The notes beneath the pieces are model-generated. The model had not been told where the DNA came from. It was given only the letters and a program-made list of their open reading frames with translations, and did no database searches. DNA of 64,000 bases, from NCBI RefSeq assembly GCF_046630445.1, contig NC_092338.1:221847501-221911500 (forward strand), read 5' to 3'. This stretch comes from Rutidosis leptorrhynchoides. Taxonomy: Eukaryota > Streptophyta > Magnoliopsida > Asterales > Asteraceae. Position numbers and translations under genes: made by a program. How positions within the stretch are numbered: the stretch's first letter is position 1; each line of letters begins with the position of its first letter. Below are positions 13,498 through 24,685 of the stretch, piece by piece.

Positions 13498-14360
13498 AAT
13501 CATGATAAAAATATTTAAAGATATAACTATAATTATAATGATATAAAGATTATGAATTAAATATTTAATAGGATTATGAGATATTTATGATTAAGATAAT
13601 ATAAAGATATGGTTATGAATATAATTCTAAGTAAGTCATGATTAAATAGATTATCATATTAAAATTATCATTTTTATTAAAATTATTATTATTACAATTC
13701 TCATTTTATTATATCATTATCATTATTATTACTTTTTAACATTATTATTATTATTATTATTAACATTATTATTATTTTTAATCCTTATTATTATATATAT
13801 ATTTTTTAAACTATTATTATTTTTGTATTATTTTAACAAAGGAATGATATCTATATGAAAATATATTACAAGTAAACTAATATTACATACTAATATTTTT
13901 TTTAATATACTAACTAATGTATTATTATTGATATAACATGAATTAAATTATGTATATCGTATATTTATTACCAGTATAACTATATATAAAGAAATTAACT
14001 TTAATAAATTATAAAATATAAGTAAACTTAGTTGATTAAATGGAACATGTGTTAATATATATACAATTGATATAGGTTCGTGAATCCGAGGCCAACCTTA
14101 CATTTTGTTCAATGCCGTCATATGTATTTTTACTACAAAATATAGTATTGTGAGTTTCATTTGCTCCCTTTTTAATTGTTTTTGCAATATATATTTTTGG
14201 GCTGAGAATACATGCGCTGCTTCTATGTTTGACGAAATAGACACAAGTACTTAAAATATATTCTACGTTGAGTTGTACCACCTTGCATATTTTCCCTAAT
14301 AGCTTGGTAACTAATATTTACATGTTGGAAGAACATGTAAGCGCGAATCCTATTGATAGA

Positions 14361-15711
14361 TGATGTTATGCGAGAGGTATATGAAATAGTATTAATTTTT
14401 ACAACGAAATACTATTAAATACAATACAATTTTACACAAGTGATATATTTATTTATAGAATGGATATATCTAAACCTTGCTACAACACTTATAGGCAGTG
14501 TACCTAATCGTACAGTAGTGTAGTTTTTTAGTAAGTCCGGTTCGTTCCACAGGGATCTTTAAAACAAGCTTAACGCTATATTTTTTAACTTATATTTATA
14601 AAAATACAAAAATATATAAGTAACTTATATTTATAAAAATACAAAAATATATAAGTAATGACCGGTTTATCGATTTTAAAAACTTTAGTCGCAGTTAAAA
14701 CCTAATGTAAAATATTAAAAATAAATATAACTTAATTTAAAGCGTAAAGTAAATAACGATAATGAAATTGCGATAAATAAAAGTGCGATAAAATAAAATT
14801 GCGATAAATAAAGAGTACGATAATTAAAAATGCAATTAAATAAAATGACAATAAATAAAAGTGCGATAATTAAAAGTGTAATTAAATATGAAATATATAA
14901 ATTATGCTTATTTAAACTTCCGTAATCATGATGTTTGACGTGTTGATTTTATTTTTATTACCATGGGTTAATTGTCCTTTGTCCTGGATTATTCGATATG
15001 TCCATACGGATTTGTCCATAATAGTCCAATAGTCATAAATATAAAGTGCGAGTGTCCTCGTTAAATTATCCTTATTCCCGAAGTCAAATATTCTAACTAA
15101 TTGGGGATTCGAATTGTAACAAGGTCTTAATACTTTGTTTAATGAATACACCAGGTTATCGACTGCGTGTAGTCCAAGGTTTTACTACTTTGTTAACAAT
15201 TTCACCAATTACCCTTGAATGTAATCCACCCCTGTTTCAACAAGTCTATTAACTATTAATCCAATCCCGTGTCCAGTTAAATGAACAATTATTGGTATTT
15301 ATATATATCCCGCCCACCGTACCCAGTCAAGCGTATGTGGTTATATATAAATACGTCAAATTATAAGTCTATATATTAAATCAACGAGGTATCATTTAGT
15401 TAATATAAAACCCATTAATAGCCCATAGTCTAATTTCCACAAGTGTCGTTCTTTTGTCCAAACCCCAATTATGGTCCAAAGCCCAATTACCCAATTTTAA
15501 TATTTAGCCCAACATCACGATTACTTAGGCATTAAATAAGCATAATAATAATTTAGCTACGAGATATTAAATTAAAAAGGTTGAGCATAACTTACAATGA
15601 TTAATAATAGCGTAGCGTTACACGGACAGAATTTCGACTTACACCCTTACAACATTCGCTAACATACCCTTATTATTAGAACTTAAAATTAAAATTAAAA
15701 TTAAAATTAAA

Positions 15712-15810
<99 letters not shown>

Positions 15811-16407
15811 CGTATGAGAGAAAGGAAAGAAAAAGATGGTTAAAATCATCACCAAACTGCGAAATTTATAGGACCTGAGCTGAAAAAGTGTGCCATGCGA
15901 TCGCATGGCTTTTGTGCCTCCAGGCCATGCGATCGCATGGAGGTAGGTACCAGCTCACATGAGTTTGTTTTCTTGTTTGCCGACGTTTATAATATATAAT
16001 ATAATATATATTAATTTTAAGAATTAATTATATATTATATTATATTCATGTGCATAGTTGACTTGTAATTTTTAGTCCGTTGCGTCGAGCATTGAGAGTT
16101 GACTCTGGTCCCGGTTCCGGTTTTTCGAACGTCCTTGCATACAATTTAATATCTTGTACTTTGCGTTTCGTATCTTGTACTCTTGTAATTTTGAGACGTT
16201 TCTCATCAATAATTGGAACCACTTTGATTGTATTTTGTACTTTTGAGCTTTTTGGTCGTTTGCATCTTCAATTCGTCGAATCTGTCTTTTGTCTTCACCT
16301 TTTATTATTTAAACGAATATTACTTGTAAATAGAACAATTGCAACTAAAAGCATGTCTTTCTTGAGGGATAATGCTATGAAATATATGTTCGTTTTTAGC
16401 GTTATCA
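14361..16407 (-). repeat. E4 3' LTR (2047 bp)
   Basis: On the minus strand begins TGATAACGC and ends CATAACATCA. TATA box at 15870-15864. Two perfect palindromes lie upstream of it: GCCATGCGATCGCATGGC (15892-15909) and CCATGCGATCGCATGG (15925-15940). A (TA)n tract occupies 15717-15807. An imperfect tandem copy of about 36 bp near 14582-14660 is absent from the other LTR. Confidence 0.93.
15717..15807. repeat. (TA)n in the E4 3' LTR
   Basis: About 90 bases, in the transcribed part of the LTR just after the TATA box in the minus direction; shared with the other LTR (31714-31793). Confidence 0.92.
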
Positions 16408-16424
16408 AATATTCCCACACTGTT
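16408..16424 (-). other. E4 polypurine tract
   Basis: Minus strand CAGTGTGGGAATATT lies directly before the LTR start TGATAACGC, matching the E2 arrangement. Confidence 0.75.
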
Positions 16425-18742
16425 GCTTGTCCTCAAGCAATATAGTCTTGAAATAAAAATTCTAGAATCACTTCTTTATTCTTCACACTTTGTACATCGG
16501 TGATTTCTATACGGCGGTATAAACAATGGTAGTAACGATGTGGTTTACAGTCCCATATGACTATAAAAATTTAGATCCTTAAGGAAATTGGATCTTTATG
16601 AAAACATTTGATCTTTTGAAAATTAAATCTAGTTTTTACCCTAGATAAGTTTTCTGGAATAACCCTTCACCGGTGTTTGCAAATTATTTTTGTGGGTTTT
16701 GTGGGTTTGAGATTTGAAAATTTTAGTTCAAAACTTGCGGTTTTGTGTCACCCACTAGCTAACCTTGTATTGGGAAAGCAACACGTCCAGTATACTTGCT
16801 CCGTATATTACCTTTCGGTAAACTACCGTCCGGTTGTAAAGGAAAGCGTTGAACAAGCAACTGTTAAGGCAATGTCCCCTGACATGCTTTTAATTATGGT
16901 CTATAACGTGTCGGATGCAATTACTATCCTTGGTAGGAGCAATAGTAAAGCTCACCCTTATGATTTTTCGGTTTGGCACAAGGTCCTGTCTTCGACCGTA
17001 CTATGCAACCACCGTTCTTACGGTTGACACCCGATTTGGTTCAGGTGACCTAATGAATTCCAGGTGAATTCCTAGGACTTTACGTTCAATGGTAATGAAC
17101 GCATTGAAAATGGGTTTTCAGAAAACAAATCGGTTTGTAATTTGATCAAAATATTTTCTTGTTCAAGCTCGAGTTTAGATATCATCGAATTCCATGAGTT
17201 TGTAATTCTCAATCTTTAAGATCAATCTCTATGATTCAGTAATATCAGGCTTAAAAGCTGATTTTTGATCTTTTAAGGAGATTATCCTTTCTGGAGATCT
17301 GGTTCATTAGTCTTATCCAGCTAATTTGCACGACGCCCTCCTCATTTTACAAGACAGATCCTCTCATGGTTAGGATAAGTCTGACCACTTGGCGACCATG
17401 TTTGATGCTGAGGTCCGTGGATTTCCTGCTGATTTTAGAGATGACTTTTCTTAATTTTTCGTCAACCTACAGCTGGTCTGGACGACAACTTCTTGACCTA
17501 AATCAAGAAGCGCGTGTCTTTTTCAGAAGACTTTACTTCCTTTTAATGATGAAATTGATTCATAGTGTAGATCCATCTTTCTTTCAAATATCTTACAATT
17601 TACCGGGTAAAATGGTTAATTTTGTCCAAAACAAAAGTATCTTCAATTATTTGTACAAAAATATGTGATATATGTTTTTAAATAACTTGATAAATATTTC
17701 CCACACTTGGCTTTTATTTTCCTTTTTATTGTCCTCTATTCCATTTTAAATTAATTCTAACATTTTGGTTTGTTTCTCAATTTATGTCCTTTCCGAGGTA
17801 ACAATAATTTCGGTGTTAACACCTAGTTTTACCGTTCATAAATATGTATAAACATGATTTTGAGTTCATTTAATTGAAAATTTTTTACTAGAATTAGGTA
17901 GTCAGTATATAAGACTAGGGCTGTTCTTTATTATCAGAGAGGACTAGATTCTAATACAACTACTGCGTTACTAGTATTTCTAATGGTAACCAAGTGTATA
18001 AGTAAAAATTTTTTTTAAAAAACCGAAAGAATTTAACCCCTTCCCACACTTAAGATCTTGCAATGCCGTCATTTGCAAGAAATCAGTAACAATTTAAATT
18101 ATTGAGGGTGATTAGCGTAGAAAAATGATTAAATTTTACCAAAGTTTCCAAACATATTGGCGTTTGTTTGCTGAATGATAAATGGTGCACATCATTTGTT
18201 CATTCCGTCTTGTTGTTACATCACATTTTTTTCGTTTTGTCGTCAAAATTAGTAGCTTTTACTGAACTTAATGCCAGTCTTTGAAAATGCGATGTTTTAC
18301 CCTGTTGTGTACAATTGACAATATACATACATACAAATATAAACATGCATGGTAATTTGAAATGGGACTTAAAATCTCACTTTCAAATCAAATATGAAAT
18401 ATTAATACAAAATAATAAAAATTTTAAACAATACAATAATGTATCACAATATCATATGTTTAAGCATAAATAAATAAAAATAATAAAAAAATAAAAATCA
18501 TAGAAATCACCAACAGGAACTATATCAATCTGGATAGGGGTTCCAGTTCATGTCATCATCCGGGTTCCATGGTTGGTGATAGGTGTACTGGTAGGCCTGG
18601 TTAGGGTCGGAGAGAGTATAAGGTGGTCTCATCTCGGGCTGGTGTGGAGGATAGTAAGCGGGTCGGGTTGGGACGTAGTGATCCTGAGGTGACAACCGGC
18701 TCATAATTTGTCGCTAATGATAGTCCCATCTATCATGCTGTC
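16425..18742 (-). other. E4 3' noncoding region
   Basis: No convincing frame on the sense strand. Plus-strand ORFs near 16680-17670 lie opposite to transcription and look accidental. AAGTGTGGGA words occur at about 17700 and 18050. The 16730-17030 block conserved with E2 contains hairpins ACCGT-AAGA-ACGGT (17011-17024) and TTACC-GAAA-GGTAA (16808-16821) on the minus strand. Confidence 0.65.
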
Positions 18743-20050
18743 TTACCTGGAATGCTCGTAATCATTTCGGGCTTGCCACAGCTCCATCCGACGAAATCTC
18801 TCCGCGTTTGTCATATCTACCTCATCTACACGCTGGTAGACATCAGTCATAGCCTCCCGAATGACATCCCTAATGTCATCCGCTTCCTCCATTTCCTCAT
18901 CTGAAACTCTCTCTACTTGAGGATGACTACCTTCATAGGGTACTTCCTGGTTGCGTCTGCTCTTCAATACCTTAGCACCCTGATAAACCTTCAATCCTAA
19001 AGGCTCAACCTGTTCCCTACATACCATAAGTGGACCCCCTTGGTCCCTATCTACACCCAAATACTCTCCAATGAGAGTAACAAAAATACCTCCTCCTATA
19101 ATCCCCCCATTCCTGTATTCCTTCCACCATCTTAGACAAATAAAAACCAACACAGTATGGGATATTAACAAAGCTTCTTGGGTCTCGAATACACTTTAGG
19201 TAAAATAAATCATGTAAGGTCATTTTCTCCTTGTTGTGACCTCTCTGTGTAATCGAGTTAGCCAGAAATCTATGAATTATACGAAGTTCGGCTTTGTTAA
19301 TATGTAAGTAGGAGTGTTTTCCTCCCAGCGTAAAAACATTATAGTTTGACATACGCCTCCAGACAGCGCTCACGTCAAAATTCCTATCTACCCTTTCACC
19401 ACTATAAATCAAATTCATACAATCGGGTAGTAGTAATTCACCGGGAGTATATATCTGTAAATCCCTGGCCATGTCCAGCATGGACATCCTGTACATCCTA
19501 CGGCCAAGTATAAATCTAAGAAAACTTCTATCATCTAATCTAACTACATCTACATTTAATGCTATAGTACTCATCAGCTCAACACACCATTCCTTATATA
19601 CAGGTCTACGAATGGTGAATAGACTTTCCCAATCGGTAAAAGAAGAACTGCCATACCTTTGGATCAGATGCTCCCTAACTGAGTTAGAAAGTTGGACCCT
19701 TTCCAAAGGATCCCAGTCAATTACCCTTGGCACTTCTACATTTTTCGGTATTAGTTTGAATTTATTACTTTGATATGCCGGGTAATCTCTCCAGCTTCTA
19801 TCGAATCTCAGATTAGGATGCAATGTGTGTTCAGGAATCATTGGATATTCTACTGGCGGATGTATCATAAATACTATAAAGGCATCAACAAATTGTAACG
19901 GATCATAATAAGGTACGTGTTGATCTGGCTGTTGTTGTGGTTCCTGTTGTTGTTCTTGTTCGGGCTCGTATTGCATTTCTGGTTCAGGTTCTGGAGCAGG
20001 TAGTCTAGATGATGATGATGAACCTCTAGTTTTAGTATTAGTAAATCTCT
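18743..20050 (-). pseudogene. ATHILA-type ORF downstream of pol (frameshifted)
   Basis: The minus-strand frame from about 20050 (first ATG 19976) to 19047 has a Gln/Pro/Glu-rich start. It continues into a conserved region with RRPVYKEWCVELMST and RDLQIYTPGEL, resembling the plant ATHILA ORF-1 family. The frame breaks in a C/G run (19103-19108, probably one extra base). The protein then continues in the next frame to TAG 18745-18743, with an acidic C-terminal part. Its role in the retroelement cycle is unknown; no signal peptide or membrane segment is clear. A TTTTACAG acceptor-like site at about 20051 suggests expression from a spliced RNA. Confidence 0.65.
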
Positions 20051-21842
20051 GTAAAACACATTAAACACAAAATTTGTGCATCCAAATATGCATTAGTGTT
20101 AGCAAAATAACAAATTAACACAATTACAATAACATGTTAAATCAAAATTAAACTTATACACATTTTCACAATTTTAACAATTTTACACTTTTTCAAATAA
20201 GCATATATGAAAATGTATACAAAGTTCAAAAGCATTTAACTCAAATAACATGTCAAAATAGTCATTACTAGCAATTAAACAAGTCTCAAATGGCAATTAT
20301 ATCAAATTAATAAAGTTCATGAATTTAAGATTTAAAAAGTCCACTTTAATTTTCAAAAATCATGTTTAGGATCAAAGTTTGGATCATTTAGCTACCTAAA
20401 CATGTTACACTACTTAATTTAGCAATAATTCATGACAAAAATCGGCCATAACCTGTTTATATCTAAAAGCCCCAAATTGCTCAAGAACACAAACCCTAGA
20501 TTTCTAAAATTTTTAAAGTTGTTGGCTTCAAATCATGTTAAATAGCATCAATCTAGGTTATACATGCATAAAATATTAACAATTTAACTCTAATTACACT
20601 AGAAATTAACAAAATCAAATTAGGTAAATTATAGCTCAAGAATACTAAAAATCAAATTTAAAGAGGTTTAGGAGTGAAATTTTTACCCTTTTTGATAAAC
20701 TCCTTATCAAATTTATGTTTAGAGCGGATTGTAGCAAGAAATTTGGTGAATTTTGGTGTTAAAATGGTGATTTTAGGAGATAATATGTGTATGTGTTCGT
20801 GTATATGTGTGTGGTGGAGTGGACAGAACACATCTCTCACTGCCTTTTTGTTTCTGAGCTGATATCCAGCCTCATGCGACCGCATGAGGTTTGTGAAGGA
20901 AACCCATGCGATCGCATGGGGTCTGTGTTTTTTTTTTTTTTTTTTTTTATAAAAATCCTTACTTAATAAAACATATATTTAATTAAAAATTAAAATTTTG
21001 TTTCTTTTTAGGATGAGGGCGTTTCGGATCGTTGTCCTAGTCCATCCCTCGAAATTTTTTTAAAATTTGTCATTTTTAAGCGCAGTTTTAAAAGTAAAGA
21101 TTTTTTGGTTTTTTAAATGTTTTGGGCATACTTTAATTCAATAAGATTAAAAATAATGATAATAAAAGTTCTCGTCCCTCCCTTGGGTAGAGCAATTTCG
21201 GTTCAACGACCTAGTTTTCAACTCACGACAAATTTTTAGAAATCAATTTTTAATTTAGCGAAATAAAGTTCTTTTTTGTTTTTAAATTCACACCAAACTT
21301 AAATTTAAAATGCATAAAATTAAAAATTCATATTAATATTATTAAAAATTCTCACCAAATTCATATTATATTTTTGTTTTTATACATACAAACTTATATT
21401 AAAAATATTAATTTTTTAAATATTTACAAATTTAAATATATCGATTTTAAAAAGTTTACAATAATAATTTAACATTTATTTTAAAAACAAAGTAAAAATA
21501 AAAATTAAAAATCTTTTTGGCCTTTTATCCCACTTTAATCGATCAAATATTATCAAAAATATAAGCCCCTCTTTTTGGTAAAGTAATTTCAGCTATATTA
21601 CCTAGTTTTACTCCTGACGAATTTTTGAAATATTTTGGATTGATTGATTAAAGATATTTATACCTTATGAATAAACGGTAAATTTCGCAGTGATGTAATA
21701 AATTTTTGTATGATATCAATAATTTCGGTCGCAAAACCTAATTTTATTGAGTATCAATTTAATACTTTATAGCGAACAATTTAGCATTTATTATTAAAAG
21801 GTTAAAAATAATAAAAATAAAAATAAAAACTGTACATACTTA
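20051..21842 (-). other. Candidate intron/spacer upstream of the ATHILA-type ORF
   Basis: About 1.8 kb of AT-rich non-coding DNA. The minus strand has a consensus donor, CAG/GTAAGT, at about 21842 and an acceptor-like TTTTACAG at about 20051. It contains a pair of palindromes: CCTCATGCG-AC-CGCATGAGG (20870-20889) and the perfect CCCATGCGATCGCATGGG (20903-20920). Splicing is inferred from sequence only. Confidence 0.4.
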
Positions 21843-21859
21843 CCTGTGAAATAGAATTC

Positions 21860-22276
21860 TTAGTGACCTGCTTTAGCCCACTCATAAGATAGTCGGACTA
21901 ATTGGTTTTCCATAGCTACATAGGCGTAACCTCGAGCATTCAACAATTTTTCTTCGAAACATATGAACGGTCCTTCTCTACATAAAGTAACAAATTCGGT
22001 AGTTGAATATGTTAGATTATTTGAACATTTACCTTCGTGTGACCATTTTTCGCATTTATGACATCTTTCAAGGTGTCGTGCTCTTCTTTTCGCTGTGGAT
22101 TTTGATTTTCCTTTACCAAAATGTAACTTATTATTTTCGTTCCTGGATTCTTTTCTTACTCCGTCCAATTTACCTCTGATTAATGATACAAATTCACTTG
22201 GAAGGGTGTCATTATTACGTTTAGTGATCAAAGCGTGTAGTATTAGACCATGGTTTAATTCACACGAAGTCTTCAT
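21860..22276 (-). CDS. Small zinc-knuckle ORF of E4 downstream of pol
   Basis: 138 codons, intact, starting ATG 22276. It has a basic middle (KGKSKSTAKRRARH) followed by a CCHC-like motif, CHKCEKWSHEGKC, where the spacing before the last Cys is three residues rather than four, so it is a variant knuckle. It would be a small nucleic-acid-binding protein. It lies after an AAGTGTGGGGA word (about 22440) and before a donor-like site (21842), so it could be the first exon of the downstream ORF. No exact family recognised. Confidence 0.5.
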   Translation of the reverse strand: MKTSCELNHGLILHALITKRNNDTLPSEFVSLIRGKLDGVRKESRNENNKLHFGKGKSKSTAKRRARHLERCHKCEKWSHEGKCSNNLTYSTTEFVTLCREGPFICFEEKLLNARGYAYVAMENQLVRLSYEWAKAGH

Positions 22277-22446
22277 CTCATAAAACCTAAAAAAATAAAA
22301 ATTCAGAATTGGGGGAGAAGACTAGTTCTTTAGGGTCTGCTAGGGAAAGACCATTCGGATTCCATTCTCGAGAACTACACGAAAATAGAATATCTAACTC
22401 TAACAGAAATACATATTACCCTAAAAAGATTCGAACCTCCCCACAC

Positions 22447-23934
22447 TTAGTTAGATGTGGTATCGAATTTGTGATTAACGTTATTTTCAATTGGATCATC
22501 AACAATTTGTATATCTCTGACTTTTTCTTCAATCCATTTGTTGATTTCCTCCGTAGCTTTCACAAATTCAACTAACATCGCCTTTTATTTTGGCGATAAA
22601 TTGGATACTAATCGGTTACATAACTTAAAGTTTCCCTTAATCTTAGCATCGTGAATTCGTTTATAAAGTTTCTTCGTTGAACTGCTAAAAACGGGTTCAT
22701 CTAATTTCTTATCATCAACGGGGTTCTTTGTGATTGGATCATCATTAAGTGTTTCTTCATCTTCCCCACACTTATGTATTTTTATTGGTCTAACAGTTTT
22801 GGTTGGTGGAGATCTAAACTTTCGGTTCACAAAGGTGATTGATTTATGACCATCCCTAAGTGTCATTCTACCTTCTCTTACATCAATGAATGCCTCGGTG
22901 GTTGCTAAAAATGGGCGACCTAAAATTAGAGAAATATCAAGGTTTTCCTCCATATTAATCACTATGAAGTTTGCAACAAAGGTCAAACTTCCCACGTTAA
23001 CAAGTAAATTATTTGCTATTCCAACCGGGTGTTTAATGGTTAGGTCAAATGATTGAACACCTATTTTGATTGGTTTTAATTTACCCATACCTAATCTTTT
23101 GTATAAGGAAAGAGGCATAATATTTGCACTTGCTCCTAAATCTGCGAGTCCATTATATATAGCATCATCATTAAGCAAGCAAGAAATGATAAATTTACCC
23201 GGGTCTCCTGCTTTAGTAAGTCGAGTTGGTTTGTAAACCTTTTTCGGGTGTTCTTTTCTTGGTTTTTTCACTTCTATTTGGATTTCTTGTTCACATTTTT
23301 CTTCGTTTCTTGGAATGGGAGGTTTGTATAAGAATTCTTCTTCATCACTCCAATTTGAATCCTCCCTATTTTCCAATTTTGATTTTTCATATGTTGTTGA
23401 TAACATATTTATGTTTTCATTTTGAGGGTTTTCTTGGGTGGTGAAATTATAATTGACTTCATTGTCAACTTCCATCGGACCATGTATGTAATGTTTAACT
23501 CTGTGACCATTAACTTTAAATTCAATCCAATTTGAATTTATTAACTCTATTGTTCCGTATGGGAAAACTCTTTTGACTATAAATGGTCCAGACCATCTTG
23601 ATTTCAATTTTCCAGGAAATAGCTTGAATCGTGAATTGAAAAGAAGAACTCTGTCTCCTTCTTTAAATTCTTTTGAACTTCTGCTTCTTTTATCATGCCA
23701 TTTCTTCGTTCTTTCTTTATAGATTAACGAATTTTCGTATGCTTCATGTCTTAATTCTTCTAATTCATTTAGTTGACTTAATCGTAGACGTCCGGCTTCA
23801 TGTAAATAAAGATTACATGTCTTCAAAGCCCAAAATGCTTTGTGTTCAATTTCTACTGGAAGATGACATGCTTTTTCGTAAACGAGTTTAAAAGGTGTGG
23901 TTCCAATTGGAGTTTTGTAGGCTGTTCTAAAAGC
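22447..23934 (-). pseudogene. Integrase C-terminus fused to a second aspartic-protease domain
   Basis: Continues the integrase frame after TGA 23937-23935. The first part is the Athila integrase tail, with KLKSRWSGPFIVKRVFPYG (near 23590). An acidic/basic linker follows, then a retropepsin-like domain with LADLGASANIMPLSLYKRL (about 23150-23095) and ISLILGRPFLATTEAFIDV (about 22945-22885). These resemble the protease at 27051-26599 in all main motifs. In-frame TAA 22587-22585 precedes a short lysine/glutamate-rich end at TAA 22449-22447. Protease is normally encoded between gag and RT, so a copy here is unusual. Confidence 0.75.
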
Positions 23935-24679
23935 TCAGAGTGCATCCTCCAATTTCATGGACCATTCCTTCGGATTTGATCCTACAGTTTTCTCTAGAAT
24001 ACGTTTTAAAGCTCGGTTGGTGTTTTCAACTTGTCCACTTGTTTGTGGACGATAAGCGGTGGAGATTTTATGAGTTACTCCATATCTTTTAAGAAGTTTC
24101 TCAAGTTGATTATTACAAAAATGAGTACCCCGATCACTTATTAAAGCTTTCGGTGTTCCGAACCTTGCAAAAAGACGTTTTAAAAAGTTGACTACAACTC
24201 GTGCATCGTTAGTTGGGAGAGCTTGTGCTTCCGCCCATTTAGATACATAATCAATGGCAACGAGAATGTAGAGATTATTATGAGATTTTGGAAATGGACC
24301 CATAAAGTCCATACCCCAAATGTCAAATACTTCACATACTTGAATGAAATTTTGTGGCATTTCATCACGTTGACTTATTTTTCTCGCCCTTTGACAAGCA
24401 TCACATGATTTGCAAAGAAGGTGTGCGTCTTTGAAAATTGTAAGCCAATAGAATCCAGCATCGTAAACTTTTCTTGCTGTGAGTTGAGGCCCATAATCCA
24501 GCATCGTAAACTTTTCTTGCTGTTGGTCCTGTATGACAATGGTTTAAGATTTGACTAGCTTCATCTCCGAATACACATCGGCGTATTATTCCATCGGGAC
24601 AACTTTTAAACAAATGTGGATCTTCCCAGAAATAGTGTTTTATATCACTAAAGAATTTTTTTCGTTTTTGGTACGACAA
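23935..24679 (-). pseudogene. pol: E4 integrase zinc-binding and catalytic core
   Basis: Inserts element DNA into chromosomes. After stop TAA 24688-24686 the RT frame continues into the HHCC domain (HCHTGPT near 24530, CKSCDAC near 24405). A 29-bp direct repeat (24452-24480 and 24495-24523) breaks the zinc domain and changes frame. The catalytic residues are visible: D in GMDFMGP (about 24308), D in SDRGTHF (about 24135) and E in QVENTNR (about 24028). TGA 23937-23935 ends this stretch. Inactive. Confidence 0.85.
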
Positions 24680-24685
24680 CCCTTT

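Larger units (their letters stand above)
13175..14360 (+). repeat. Right arm of the large inverted repeat, first segment
   Basis: Begins GTCGATTAATTGTTGAAG, mirroring the left arm end. Contains a tRNA-like module (13262-13333), an (ATT)n tract (13376-13497) and LTR sequence shared with the LTRs at 36200-36540 and 47400-47790. It is interrupted at ATAGA (14356-14360) by E4. Confidence 0.9.

Noticed and set aside
15892..15940. GCGATCGC core equals the HIP1 palindrome of cyanobacteria
   Set aside because: The context is a plant LTR with TATA box and TG/CA ends; the core is coincidental and part of longer, element-specific palindromes.
16080..17668. Plus-strand ORFs as host genes
   Set aside because: They lie in the E4 LTR and 3' noncoding region, opposite to transcription, without motifs; parts recur in the other LTR.
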